From Nitrogeniibacter sp050293885 (GTDB lineage: Bacteria; Pseudomonadota; Gammaproteobacteria; Burkholderiales; Rhodocyclaceae): a stretch of 64,000 nucleotides of DNA. The stretch is from contig JBNKNO010000011.1 of NCBI GenBank assembly GCA_050293885.1, positions 11,714 through 75,713 of the forward strand, given 5' to 3'. Shown here one piece after another: positions 9,206-17,716 of this stretch. Position numbers and translations under genes: made by a program. Position 1 is the first letter of the stretch. Each line of letters starts with the position of its first letter. A model generated the notes under the pieces. It was not told where the DNA came from and ran no database searches. It worked only from the letters and a program-made list of their open reading frames with translations.

Positions 9206-9342
9206 GAAGGCAGTGGGGTTGGTTTTGTGAGTTGTCGATGAATGTTACGGCAGTCGCGATGGCGCGTTGAGGGTGCGCGCGTACGTCGGGCAATATGCCC
9301 GGCCATGGAAGCCCGGTGCGTGAAGCGCCGCTGGCGACCGCG

Positions 9343-9993
9343 TCAGGTTTCGATGAGGCCGCAACGCACGGCGATGAGGGTCAGTTCTGCCGCGTTGTTG
9401 GCGGAGAGCTTCTGCTTGATGTGATAGAGGTGCGTGCCCACGGTGCTGGGCGAAACGTGCGTCGCTTCGGCAACCTCATTGACCGACTTGCCGTGCGCGA
9501 GCTGGATGAAGACCGAAAACTCCTTGTCGGTCAGTTTGCTCAGTGGGTCGGCGGCACCATTGAGCTGCGCCAGTGCCATGTCCGCCGCGAGGGCGGGGTC
9601 CACGTAGCGGCGCCCCCGGCTCACGGCTTGCGCCGCACGCAGCAGTTCGTCCGGATGGGAAGACTTGGACAGGTAGCCGGTGGCCCCGGCCTTGAGCGCA
9701 CGCACGGGAATCTGGGCGTCTTCGTGTGCCGAGAGCATGAGCACGTGTGCATCGGGCTGGTGGGCCATGAGCCGTTCGAGCGCATCCAGGCCACTGCCGC
9801 CCGGCATGCTCACGTCCATGATCAGCGCGTCGGGTTGATGTGTTTCGTAGGCCTCGACCGCGGCTTGCCCGTTGTCGGCCTCCGCCACCACCGTGGCGCC
9901 GGCCCCTTCGAGCAGGAGCCGGAAACCCATGCGCACGACGGCATGGTCGTCGGCCAGCACAAAGCGGGTGGAGGCGAGGGAGATGCTGCTCAT
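9343..9993 (-). CDS. NarL/LuxR-type response regulator
   Basis: 216 residues from ATG 9993 (MSSISLAST). Receiver domain with acidic pair D15-D16, phospho-acceptor D60 (LIMDVSMPGGSG), and the conserved Lys in GYLSKSS. A C-terminal LuxR-type helix-turn-helix follows (LTDKEFSVF, then VNEVAEATHVSPSTVGTHLYHIKQKL). The start overlaps the kinase stop by ATGA, so the pair is translationally coupled. Regulators of this class control alcohol dehydrogenase genes in pseudomonads (ExaE/ErbR, PedR2); assignment to the same job rests on position. Confidence 0.9.
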   Translation of the reverse strand: MSSISLASTRFVLADDHAVVRMGFRLLLEGAGATVVAEADNGQAAVEAYETHQPDALIMDVSMPGGSGLDALERLMAHQPDAHVLMLSAHEDAQIPVRALKAGATGYLSKSSHPDELLRAAQAVSRGRRYVDPALAADMALAQLNGAADPLSKLTDKEFSVFIQLAHGKSVNEVAEATHVSPSTVGTHLYHIKQKLSANNAAELTLIAVRCGLIET

Positions 9994-11372
9994 TGACCGG
10001 GTTCCAGTTTGGAGGGCGCATGCGCCGGGGTTTTCTTGTCCGACACCGTTGGCAGGGGCAGGTTTACCTGAATGGTGCAGCCTCCGCTCGGTGGTGAACT
10101 GACGGTCAGGGTGCCGTTCCACATGTCGGTGCGTTCACGCATGCCGGCCAGACCGTAGCGCTCGGTGCGCGCCATCGGGTCGAAACCGCAACCGTCGTCG
10201 CTGACGGTCAGCTCGATGTGACCATCCCTCTTTTCGAGGCGCACGTCGACCCGTCGTGCGTCGGCATGTCGGGCCACGTTGGTGAGGGCTTCCTGCACCA
10301 GACGCAGCACGCTGGTGCGGAAGTCTTCAGGCAGATGTGCCGGAAGCGGGGCGATGTTGTGCGAGACAGTGACCGCGGGGTAACACAATGCCCACTGCGC
10401 GAGGTGCTCGTTGAGGGCGCGATCGAGCTGGTCGGGGGTCTCGGGTGTGCGTTCGCGCAGGCTCTCGAGAATGCTGCGCACGTTGTCCTGCAACTGGCTG
10501 CTGACGGCCATCAGCGCCTGCGCGCTGCCATGCAGGGAGGCATTGTCGGCGGTGCGCTGGGCAATGCCGCCAGCGATGGCGCGCATGGCGGTAATGCCTT
10601 GGCCGAATTCGTCGTGCAACTCGCGGGCCAGCGCCCGCTGGGTGTCTTCCATGCGCTGGTTCAATGCCCGGGCAAAGCGCTGGTCCTCTTCGAGCCGCGC
10701 GTTGCGTACCAGCGTCTGGGCGAGGTTTTCAGCCATGTGGTTGTAGGCCTCGGCCAGTTCGTCGAATTCGGCATTGCCCAAGGATTCGACGCGTCGATCG
10801 AAGCGACCGCTGGCCGAGTGGCCGAGCGCCTCACGAATGCGCGCCAGCGGGGCGACGATGCGATGCGTGGCGTAGCGGACGAATACCGTCAACAACACGA
10901 TTGCCGCGACCGCCCAGCCGGCGCCGACCCACATGTTGTCCCAGGCGTCGAGTACCGAGCGCGAGGTGTCCGGTATCAGCCGCAGCCGAAGCGGCCCCTC
11001 TTGCCATTCCCGGGTGTCCACCGTCGGTGCAATCACGGCAGCGAACCAGGCCGGTGCGTCGCGGCCGGCCTTGTATGTGGGGGCAGGCGAGCTGTAGAGC
11101 AGTTGGCCGTCTTCGTCTCGCACTTCGAGGTGATTGGCGCGCAGCCGGCCGACGATGGTCACCATGTCAAGCCGCGCCTGAACGCTGAAGGCCATCAGAC
11201 CAGTGGCCTTCAGCCACTGCTCCGACACACGCGTCGCCGCTTCCACCTCTTCGTGGATGGCTGCCCGGGTGACGACGCACCACAGCGCCGTCCCGGCCGC
11301 GAGACCGAGCAGGGCGACGGTGGCAACAAGGCCGCTGACCCGGTTGCGCAGGGAGCCTGAGTTGCGACTCAT
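9990..11372 (-). CDS. Membrane sensor histidine kinase (HisKA_3, NarL-partner type)
   Basis: 460 residues from ATG 11372 (MSRNSGSLRN). Membrane segments at about 13-35 and 148-166 enclose a periplasmic sensor domain of about 110 residues. HAMP follows (about 167-220), then a HisKA_3 dimerisation helix with H253 in ARELHDEFGQGITAM. The ATPase domain has N-box LVQEALTNVARHA and G-box DDGCGF and GLAGMRER. The start is 10 bp from the TonB-receptor stop, so it belongs to the same operon. By context it may sense an alcohol, PQQ or lanthanide, analogous to PedS2 in Pseudomonas putida; the ligand cannot be read from the sequence. Confidence 0.88.
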   Translation of the reverse strand: MSRNSGSLRNRVSGLVATVALLGLAAGTALWCVVTRAAIHEEVEAATRVSEQWLKATGLMAFSVQARLDMVTIVGRLRANHLEVRDEDGQLLYSSPAPTYKAGRDAPAWFAAVIAPTVDTREWQEGPLRLRLIPDTSRSVLDAWDNMWVGAGWAVAAIVLLTVFVRYATHRIVAPLARIREALGHSASGRFDRRVESLGNAEFDELAEAYNHMAENLAQTLVRNARLEEDQRFARALNQRMEDTQRALARELHDEFGQGITAMRAIAGGIAQRTADNASLHGSAQALMAVSSQLQDNVRSILESLRERTPETPDQLDRALNEHLAQWALCYPAVTVSHNIAPLPAHLPEDFRTSVLRLVQEALTNVARHADARRVDVRLEKRDGHIELTVSDDGCGFDPMARTERYGLAGMRERTDMWNGTLTVSSPPSGGCTIQVNLPLPTVSDKKTPAHAPSKLEPGQ

Positions 11373-11382
11373 GCCTTGGTCC

Positions 11383-13599
11383 TTAGTCCTTTCCTCCAAA
11401 CTTGTAGCGTACGCCAATCCACCCGGCGCGTGGCGCACCCGGGGCGACGAAGCGTTCGTCTTCCCAGTTGGCGGGGTTGGTGATGAACTGACCTTGGTCG
11501 TTGAACACGTTTTCGGCCAGGGCACCGGCCGTTTCATAGCGACGGTCGAAGAGGTTGTCGATACGGCCGAACAGCGTCCAGCCCTTGGCGAACTGCCAGT
11601 CGGCGTCGACATTGAAGACGGTGTAGCCGCCGACCTTGCCGTTGTCGTCGCCGCCGTTTTCGTTGCCGCGGACGAGCTGGCCGCTGAAGCTGCGCATCTG
11701 GGCGCCGATGCGCAGTGCGTCAATGGGCTTCCAGTTGAGCGCGAGTTTCAGGCTGTGACGCGGCAGGCCCGGCAGGCGATCGCCCGTCGAGACGCGGATT
11801 TCGTCGGCGCCGCAGCTAGGATCGTCACCGGCGGAACTGTTGGACTCCGAGAGCAGGCAGGCAGAACTCTGGAAGCTGGCCTGCAGCCAGGTGTAGCCGG
11901 CGCGCCAGTCGAAGCTGCCATGCGCGCCCGATAGATCCAGTTCGACGCCCTGTCGACGAGTCTTGCCGAAGTTGGTGAAGTAGCCAGCGCTGGTGGACGT
12001 GCCCACGAACAGGATGTCGTCGTGGTTGGTGGTGCGGAACACCGAGGCGTTCCAGTTCAGCGCCTTGCCATGCGCGCCGCGCAGGCCGAACTCGAGCGTC
12101 TTGGCGACGACTTGATCGAGGCGGGGGTCGGAGCGCAGGGCGTTGGGCAGCGTGCACGGGTTGGCCGGGTCCGCACAACCCAGCTCGATCGGTGTCGGCG
12201 CGCGATTGCCTTCGTTGTACGAGGCATAGAAACCGAGTGCCGGGTCGATCTGCCAGGTGACACCGAGGGCCGGGTTCACGCGCTGGTAGGTGAAGTCGCC
12301 ATCCAGATTCGGTGCGGTGGCGTTGAGGCGGTCCCGGTTGACGACACGGGTGCGGTTGTAGCGTGCGGAGCCGGTGAGCGCGATGCTGTCGGTGACCGAA
12401 TAAGTGTCGGTTGCGTACACGCTGCTCGAGCGCGTGCGCCCGTCGAGACTGTTTTCGACCTCGATGTCGCCGGTGGGGTCGACGCCGCGTGCGGCATTTA
12501 CCTCACCTTCCTGCGAGGTCTGCAGGAAGCTGGCGCGCGAGCGGTCATGGCTCGCCCCGACGGTGAGTTGATGCGCCTCGGCATAGTGCGTCCACTGCGC
12601 GGCCAGGCCGGTGGCGTACTGGTCGGTGGCGGTGCGGTTGATCGCGCCGCTCGGATCGGCCGGCCCGGTGTATTCGTCGTTGTTGTCGCCGTTGAGGGTA
12701 CGGGAGTGGACGTTGCGCCAATAGACGCGGGCAGTGAGTTGGTTGTCGTCGTCCAGCCAGTGGTTGCCGGTGAGCGCGATCTGCTTCAGTCGGTTGCGGG
12801 TTTGATCCGGGTAGTTGTAGACCGTCTCACGGTTCTGCCGAAGCATGCTGTCGGGCAGCAGGCCGTTGCCGATCAGGTCGTTGTCGGCGTAGTTGAGGCT
12901 GACGGATACATCCGACATGTCGCCACGCCAGCCGAACTTGCCGAACAACTGCTTGACGTCGCTGGGCGAGCGGTCACGCCAGCCGTTTTCGTCAAAGCTC
13001 TCTGCGGCGACGAACCAGTCAAGCGCCTGATTCGAGCCGCCATGCGCGATGCTGGTGGTCCAACGCCCGAAGCTGCCGGCGGTCGCTTCGAGTTCGGTGC
13101 CCGGGTTGCTTCGCCCGTCCTTGGTACGCATGGAGATGGCCCCGCCCAGGGTGTTGAGGCCAAACAGCGGATTGGAGCCGGGGACGACGGTCATCTCTTG
13201 AAGTGCGGCTTGCGGGATCAGATCCCAGTTGACCACGTCGCCAAAACCTTCGTTGACGCGAATGCCGTCCACATACACCGACAGGCCTTGTGCGGTGCCG
13301 AGCAGGGGGGAGGCAGTGAAGCCGCGAAAGTTGACGTCTGCCTGGTACGGGTTGCCCTGATTCTCGTTGATGGTTACGCCGTTGAGTTCGGTGTTCATGC
13401 CGTTGACGACCGATGCGCCGCCGACATTTTTTGTCCGCTGCACATTCGCGGGGACGCGTTCGCGCGCAATGCCGATGCCGGGGAGCGGGGTGGTTTCAAT
13501 GACCTCGACGGTGGATAGCGTGCTCTCGGCGTGTGCGGCAGCGCCCATGGTGGCGAGCAGTATGGCAAGTGGCAGTCGGTGAAATGTTGCGTGGAACAT
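11383..13599 (-). CDS. TonB-dependent outer-membrane receptor
   Basis: 738 residues. A signal peptide (cleavage after AAAHA) precedes STVEVIE as a possible TonB box, a plug domain with typical motifs (VNGMNTELNGVTINENQG, LSVYVDGIRVNEGFGDV, NTLGGAISMRTKDG), and a 22-strand barrel ending in GWIGVRYKFGG with an NLFDRRYE motif. It sits in one operon with a quinoprotein-associated metallohydrolase, the SoxYZ-like carrier and a two-component system, beside a dehydrogenase with a lanthanide signature. Import of a lanthanide chelate (like LutH) or of PQQ (like PqqU) is the likeliest role; the substrate is inferred. Confidence 0.88.
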   Translation of the reverse strand: MFHATFHRLPLAILLATMGAAAHAESTLSTVEVIETTPLPGIGIARERVPANVQRTKNVGGASVVNGMNTELNGVTINENQGNPYQADVNFRGFTASPLLGTAQGLSVYVDGIRVNEGFGDVVNWDLIPQAALQEMTVVPGSNPLFGLNTLGGAISMRTKDGRSNPGTELEATAGSFGRWTTSIAHGGSNQALDWFVAAESFDENGWRDRSPSDVKQLFGKFGWRGDMSDVSVSLNYADNDLIGNGLLPDSMLRQNRETVYNYPDQTRNRLKQIALTGNHWLDDDNQLTARVYWRNVHSRTLNGDNNDEYTGPADPSGAINRTATDQYATGLAAQWTHYAEAHQLTVGASHDRSRASFLQTSQEGEVNAARGVDPTGDIEVENSLDGRTRSSSVYATDTYSVTDSIALTGSARYNRTRVVNRDRLNATAPNLDGDFTYQRVNPALGVTWQIDPALGFYASYNEGNRAPTPIELGCADPANPCTLPNALRSDPRLDQVVAKTLEFGLRGAHGKALNWNASVFRTTNHDDILFVGTSTSAGYFTNFGKTRRQGVELDLSGAHGSFDWRAGYTWLQASFQSSACLLSESNSSAGDDPSCGADEIRVSTGDRLPGLPRHSLKLALNWKPIDALRIGAQMRSFSGQLVRGNENGGDDNGKVGGYTVFNVDADWQFAKGWTLFGRIDNLFDRRYETAGALAENVFNDQGQFITNPANWEDERFVAPGAPRAGWIGVRYKFGGKD

Positions 13600-13617
13600 G
13601 AATTGTGGTGTCTCTTG

Positions 13618-14568
13618 TTATTGCGGGTTGCTGAGTACGTCGAGTTCGATGTCGGGATACAGATGGCTCACCGAGCGGGAGAATTCGGACTTGGAGAGCG
13701 ACAGGGCGCGCAAGGCGGCCGGCATGGGCTTGGCCAGTACCTCGTTCATGTCCAGCCCTTCTTTGGCGGATTCGCGCAGCGTCTTTTCCAGCCAATGTAG
13801 CCAGGCCCGTGTTTGGCGAATCGGCTCGTCGTTGGTGCTGACCGGGCCGTGCCCGGGCACGATCAGCCGGGCGGGAATTTTCGCGAGCAGATCAAGCGCC
13901 TTGTTCCAGTCTGCCAGATCGGCGTGGGGCGTGGTGGGCGCGCGCTGGTGGAACAGCAGGTCGGCGGCGAACAGCACCCCGGTGGTTTTGTCGAACACCA
14001 CCAGATCAGCCGGCGTATGCCCGGCCATCGCCAGTATCTGGAAATGATGCTTGCCCAGCGTCATCTCCCCCGCGCCGATGGTGGCGCCCGGCGGCGCGAC
14101 CTCGGTACCCGCCATGGCGTTGCCGGCAAGACGGTACATGTTGTCGTTGAAGGCACCGCCTTGCTCTTTGATGAGCGCGATGGTCTCGGGGAGTGCTTCG
14201 ACTTTCTTGATGTCGAAAGCCTGATTGCCAAGAAAGTGATCCGGGTGATGGTGGGTGTTGAGCACCGCGACAATCGGTTTGTCGGTGATGCGTTTGATCG
14301 CGGCGCGCATCTGTTCGCCGTACAGACGTGAGGGTCCGGTGTCGATCACCAGCACGCCGTCAGCGGTGACGACGAAGGCCGTATTGACGATATTCCCGCC
14401 ATTGGCATAGGAAAAATCATCAGTCGAGCCTTCGAGCATCCAGGTGTCCGGTGCGATCTGCTTGGGCTGCAGGCCGTAGTCGAAGCTGGCAGCGCCAACG
14501 CTGAAGGCCACGAGGGAAAGCATGGTGCCGGCGACGCGGCGGATGAGTGCGGCAGTCGTCATCATCAT
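13618..14568 (-). CDS. Quinoprotein relay system zinc metallohydrolase (MBL fold)
   Basis: 316 residues from the first of three in-frame ATGs at 14568, after a GGAG site. A signal peptide (VAGTMLSLVAFSVGAAS) precedes a metallo-beta-lactamase fold with the zinc motif NTHHHPDH (H106, H108, D110, H111), later AGHTPADLVV, FAADLLFH and VPGHGPVST. Proteins of this type recurrently neighbour PQQ dehydrogenases and SoxYZ-like carriers and are related to SoxH and PqqB. It overlaps the SoxYZ-like gene (ATGA) and precedes the TonB receptor by 18 bp. The reaction is not established. Confidence 0.82.
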   Translation of the reverse strand: MMMTTAALIRRVAGTMLSLVAFSVGAASFDYGLQPKQIAPDTWMLEGSTDDFSYANGGNIVNTAFVVTADGVLVIDTGPSRLYGEQMRAAIKRITDKPIVAVLNTHHHPDHFLGNQAFDIKKVEALPETIALIKEQGGAFNDNMYRLAGNAMAGTEVAPPGATIGAGEMTLGKHHFQILAMAGHTPADLVVFDKTTGVLFAADLLFHQRAPTTPHADLADWNKALDLLAKIPARLIVPGHGPVSTNDEPIRQTRAWLHWLEKTLRESAKEGLDMNEVLAKPMPAALRALSLSKSEFSRSVSHLYPDIELDVLSNPQ

Positions 14569-15335
14569 TGCTCCACCCATGCGTCGATGCGGTTGCCGTT
14601 GTTGTCCCGTCCCCGAACCTTGATGCGCGAAACGTCTTTCAGCGAATCGGGGAGGTCGAAGGTGAACAAGGGGTTTTCACTCACGGGCTCGAAAGACTGG
14701 ATGCGCATCAGGACGCTGCCGTCAGGCTGCGCAATTTCAAGTGAATCGATATAGAAGGCGGGAATTGCCGCGGCCAGTCCCGTATCCATCGGGTGAATGA
14801 TGCGCACACGAAGACGGGTGCCGTCCGGGCGCGACCACATCCGCCCGCTGACTTCATTCAGGTGCGATTGCCAGAGCGGCGAGCCGGACGCCACCGACGG
14901 CGCCGAACATCCGCCCCCCGTCGTGGTGACCCAGGTGCCGCCGACGTGCCAGCGTCCGTCTGACGTTCGTGCTGCGGCTCGGACCGGCGTCGTCTGCTGC
15001 AGCTTCACCCGAAAAGACAAGCGCGCATTGGCGGTGACCGGTTCGAAACTCAGGATTTTGAGAATCGGGTTGAAATCGGCGAAAACCACCACTTCCTTCA
15101 CATCCGGCAATCCCGAGGCATCGACGGTGATTGGAACCTCCATGGGGTTTTCGGCCGAAAGCGGCGCCAGTACGCGAACGCGATCGTCGAATTCAACGGA
15201 ATCGTCGCCAAAAAACAACTGGCGCATGTCTTCCCAGCGGGCGGAATCAAGCGGGTCGGTGGCTGCGAACGCGGGCAGAGCCGCACAGATAAACAGCAGG
15301 CAAGCGAACCAGCGCGTAAGTTGGGCGCGGGTCAT
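14565..15335 (-). CDS. Quinoprotein dehydrogenase-associated SoxYZ-like carrier protein
   Basis: 256 residues. A signal peptide (LLFICAALPAFAA) is followed by a SoxY-like domain and a C-terminal SoxZ-like domain fused in one chain. The hinge contains GGGCSAPS with C143, matching the Cys that carries the substrate in SoxY. This fused form is a known companion of PQQ dehydrogenases and of the adjacent metallohydrolase. It is the first gene of a minus-strand operon reaching at least to 9343 and has a sigma-54 promoter 39 bp upstream of its start. The carried group is unknown. Confidence 0.82.
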   Translation of the reverse strand: MTRAQLTRWFACLLFICAALPAFAATDPLDSARWEDMRQLFFGDDSVEFDDRVRVLAPLSAENPMEVPITVDASGLPDVKEVVVFADFNPILKILSFEPVTANARLSFRVKLQQTTPVRAAARTSDGRWHVGGTWVTTTGGGCSAPSVASGSPLWQSHLNEVSGRMWSRPDGTRLRVRIIHPMDTGLAAAIPAFYIDSLEIAQPDGSVLMRIQSFEPVSENPLFTFDLPDSLKDVSRIKVRGRDNNGNRIDAWVEQ

Positions 15336-15373
15336 GAATGTGTCTCCAGATATCGTTGTTGTGTCGCCTCGGG

Positions 15374-15390
15374 ATGCAAGCGCTATGCCA
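15374..15390 (-). promoter_or_regulatory. Sigma-54 promoter for the SoxYZ-like/TonB/two-component operon
   Basis: Read on the minus strand the site is TGGCATAGCGCTTGCAT, with the invariant GG and GC separated by exactly 10 bp, matching TGGCACG-N4-TTGC closely. Expected transcription start is about 15362, giving a leader of roughly 27 nt. Confidence 0.75.
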
Positions 15391-15522
15391 CGGGCGATAT
15401 GCCTTGGAACGGTGTTATCACAGGTCGGTGCGTGAAAGCAAAAACGATGGGCTGGCCTTGCGTTGGCCCGATATTCGTCGTTGGAATCCCATACCGCCGA
15501 TGTCGTTATTGTGCGTCACATT

Positions 15523-15549
15523 TTGGAGCACTTGGTGATTAATGGAGCA
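15523..15549. promoter_or_regulatory. Candidate activator sites (two TGGAGCA repeats)
   Basis: TTGGAGCA at 15523-15530 and TGGAGCA at 15543-15549 lie about 135-150 bp upstream of the minus-strand sigma-54 promoter and about 185-205 bp upstream of the plus-strand one. The same octamer occurs beside the other two sigma-54 promoters of the island. Binding by an AcoR-type activator is inferred. Confidence 0.45.
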
Positions 15550-15729
15550 ATAAATCATGTTTATCCTGGAGGCTCCTTCAGTTGGGTTGCAAGTGTGGAA
15601 TGTTCCGCGTTGACACTGTTTAGGCGCTTGCATGTGTCGCAAGTTCATTATCTTTCAGAGACTTTAGGTTGGCCCCGTAACATACGGTAGCGTCCGGAAA
15701 GCGCCGCTGGCGGGTGATTTGGCATGTAA

Positions 15730-15745
15730 TGGCATGCCCCTTGCA
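15730..15745 (+). promoter_or_regulatory. Sigma-54 promoter for the PQQ alcohol dehydrogenase
   Basis: TGGCATGCCCCTTGCA has GG at 15731-15732 and GC at 15743-15744 with 10 bp between, nearly identical to the divergent promoter. Expected start about 15757, leaving a leader of about 65 nt before ATG 15822. Confidence 0.78.
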
Positions 15746-15821
15746 AGAATCCCGTCGGTGGGGTGTAATGCTCCACGCCCAACTACACAACGACACTGGG
15801 TCAATTCTAGGAGGAATCTCG

Positions 15822-17639
15822 ATGAGACAATCGCGCAAGCCGTTCAGCTGGACGGCAATGTCGGCGGCCGTTGCAGCAACTTTTGCACTGACCGTTGGCG
15901 CCGGAGTAGCACAAGCCGGTGTGACCGATAAGGACATCGTCAACGATGCAGCCACGCCGGGAGACGTCGTCTCCTTCGGTATGGGTACGCAAGGTCAGCG
16001 CTTCAGCCCACTCGATCAGGTCAATACCGAAACCGTCAAAGACCTGGTGCCCGTGTGGTCCATGTCCTTCGGCGGCGAGAAGCAGCGCGGCCAGGAATCG
16101 CAACCGCTGGTGAGTGATGGCGTGATGTACGTGACGGCTTCCTATAGCCGCCTGTTCGCTATCGACGTCAAGACCGGCAAGAAGCTGTGGAAGTACGAGC
16201 ATCGCCTGCCGGACGGCATCATGCCCTGCTGCGACGTGGTTAACCGCGGTGCCGCACTGTACGGTGACCTCGTTATCTTCGGCACCCTGGACGCACAACT
16301 CGTTGCGCTGAACCGCGAGACGGGCAAGGTCGTCTGGAAGGAGAAAGTTGACTCCTACAAGGCCGGCTATTCCATGTCTGCCGCGCCGATCGTCGTCAAG
16401 GGTATGGTCATCAGCGGTGTGTCCGGTGGTGAATTCGGTGTTGTCGGTCGTCTGGAAGCGCGCGACGCCAATACCGGCAAGCTGGTCTGGATTCGTCCGA
16501 CGGTCGAAGGCCACATGGGCTACACCTTCGACGCCAAGGGCAACAAGAAGGAAAACGGTGTTTCCGGTACCACCAACGCTACGTGGCCGGGTGACCTCTG
16601 GAAGACCGGTGGCGCTGCGACCTGGAACGGCGCAACCTACGATCCGGAAACCAACCTGATCTTCGTCGGTACCGGTAACCCGGCACCGTGGAACAGCCAC
16701 TCGCGTGGTGCTGGCCAGCCGAAGGCAGACAACAGCGGTGACAACCTCTTCGCTGCTTCTACGGTTGCCATCAACCCGGATAACGGCAAGATCGTCTGGC
16801 ACTACCAAACCACCCCGCGTGAGGGCTGGGACTTTGACGGTGTGAACGAATTCGTTTCCTTCGACTACAAGGATCCGAAGTCGGGCAAGACCATCAAGGC
16901 TGGTGGTAAGGCTGACCGTAACGGCTTCTTCTACGTGATCGATCGCACCAACGGCAAGCTGCTGAACGCTTTCCCGTTCGTCAACAAGATCACCTGGGCC
17001 AAGGGTATCGATCTCAAGACCGGTCGCCCGATCTACAACGAAGACAATCGTCCGGGTAACCCGGCTGATAGCGCCGATGGCAAGAAAGGCAAGGTGGTCT
17101 TTGCTGCACCGTCTTTCCTCGGTGGCAAGAACCAGATGCAGATTTCCTACAACCCGGATACCGGCCTGTTCTATGTGCCGGCCAACGAGTGGGGCATGGA
17201 CATCTGGAACGAGCCGGTGGCTTACAAGAAGGGCGCTGCTTACCTCGGCGCAGGCTTCACCATCAAGCCGCTGCATGATGACTACATCGGTTCCCTGCGT
17301 GCGGTCGATCCGGCTGCTGGCAAGATCGTGTGGGAAAACAAGAACTACGCTCCGCTGTGGGGTGGTACGCTCACCACGCGTGGTGGCCTGACGTTCTACG
17401 GTACGCCGGAAGGTCTGCTGAAGGCGCTGGACGCCAAGACGGGTAAAGAGGTCTGGAGCTTCCAGGTCGGTACCGGTATCGTGGCTCCTCCGATCACCTG
17501 GCTGCAAGATGGCGAGCAGTACGTCGCCGTCACGGCTGGTTGGGGTGGCGCAGTGCCGCTGTGGGGTGGTGACGTTGCCAAGCGCGTGAACTACCTCGAG
17601 CAGGGCGGTTCCGTGTGGGTGTTCAAGCTCCACAAGTGA
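15822..17639 (+). CDS. PQQ-dependent alcohol dehydrogenase with lanthanide-type active site (PedH/ExaF-like)
   Basis: 605 residues from ATG 15822, after a strong TAGGAGGA site; the frame is open from 15714 but without a signal sequence there. A Sec signal ends at VAQA. The eight-bladed quinoprotein fold shows the vicinal cysteine pair C136-C137 (MPCCDVVNRG), metal ligands in SGGEFG and GTGNPAPWN, and catalytic D337 in GWDFDGVNE. D339, two residues later, is Ser in calcium-dependent ExaA and Ala in MxaF but Asp in lanthanide enzymes (XoxF, PedH, ExaF). C-terminal ADRNGFFYVIDR and GGAVPLWGGD are typical of ethanol dehydrogenases. It oxidises alcohols in the periplasm and passes electrons to cytochrome c. 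Metal dependence is inferred from the one residue. Confidence 0.92.
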   Translation: MRQSRKPFSWTAMSAAVAATFALTVGAGVAQAGVTDKDIVNDAATPGDVVSFGMGTQGQRFSPLDQVNTETVKDLVPVWSMSFGGEKQRGQESQPLVSDGVMYVTASYSRLFAIDVKTGKKLWKYEHRLPDGIMPCCDVVNRGAALYGDLVIFGTLDAQLVALNRETGKVVWKEKVDSYKAGYSMSAAPIVVKGMVISGVSGGEFGVVGRLEARDANTGKLVWIRPTVEGHMGYTFDAKGNKKENGVSGTTNATWPGDLWKTGGAATWNGATYDPETNLIFVGTGNPAPWNSHSRGAGQPKADNSGDNLFAASTVAINPDNGKIVWHYQTTPREGWDFDGVNEFVSFDYKDPKSGKTIKAGGKADRNGFFYVIDRTNGKLLNAFPFVNKITWAKGIDLKTGRPIYNEDNRPGNPADSADGKKGKVVFAAPSFLGGKNQMQISYNPDTGLFYVPANEWGMDIWNEPVAYKKGAAYLGAGFTIKPLHDDYIGSLRAVDPAAGKIVWENKNYAPLWGGTLTTRGGLTFYGTPEGLLKALDAKTGKEVWSFQVGTGIVAPPITWLQDGEQYVAVTAGWGGAVPLWGGDVAKRVNYLEQGGSVWVFKLHK

Positions 17640-17680
17640 TTGGACTGTAGGCCCTGCTTGCAGGGTTGATGGTTGAATCA

Positions 17681-17716
17681 AGTGAAACCCACGCCTCGGC
17701 GTGGGTTTCACTTTTT
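17681..17716 (+). terminator. Intrinsic terminator after the PQQ dehydrogenase
   Basis: A perfect 14-bp stem (17681-17694 with 17699-17712) and a 4-nt loop, followed by TTTTT. It closes the dehydrogenase as a single-gene transcript. Confidence 0.92.

Larger units (their letters stand above)
15336..15821. other. Divergent regulatory region of the quinoprotein island
   Basis: 486 bp without a convincing gene between the SoxYZ-like operon and the dehydrogenase. It holds two divergently oriented sigma-54 promoters (15374-15390 minus, 15730-15745 plus) and, between them, two copies of TGGAGCA spaced 19 bp apart (15524 and 15543). It also has an imperfect dyad around GGAATGTTCC near 15598. Short ORFs inside it lack ribosome sites and good codon use. 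Confidence 0.75.

Noticed and set aside
15463..15690. 75-codon plus-strand ORF between the divergent sigma-54 promoters
   Set aside because: It covers the TGGAGCA sites, has no ribosome site and lacks codon bias.
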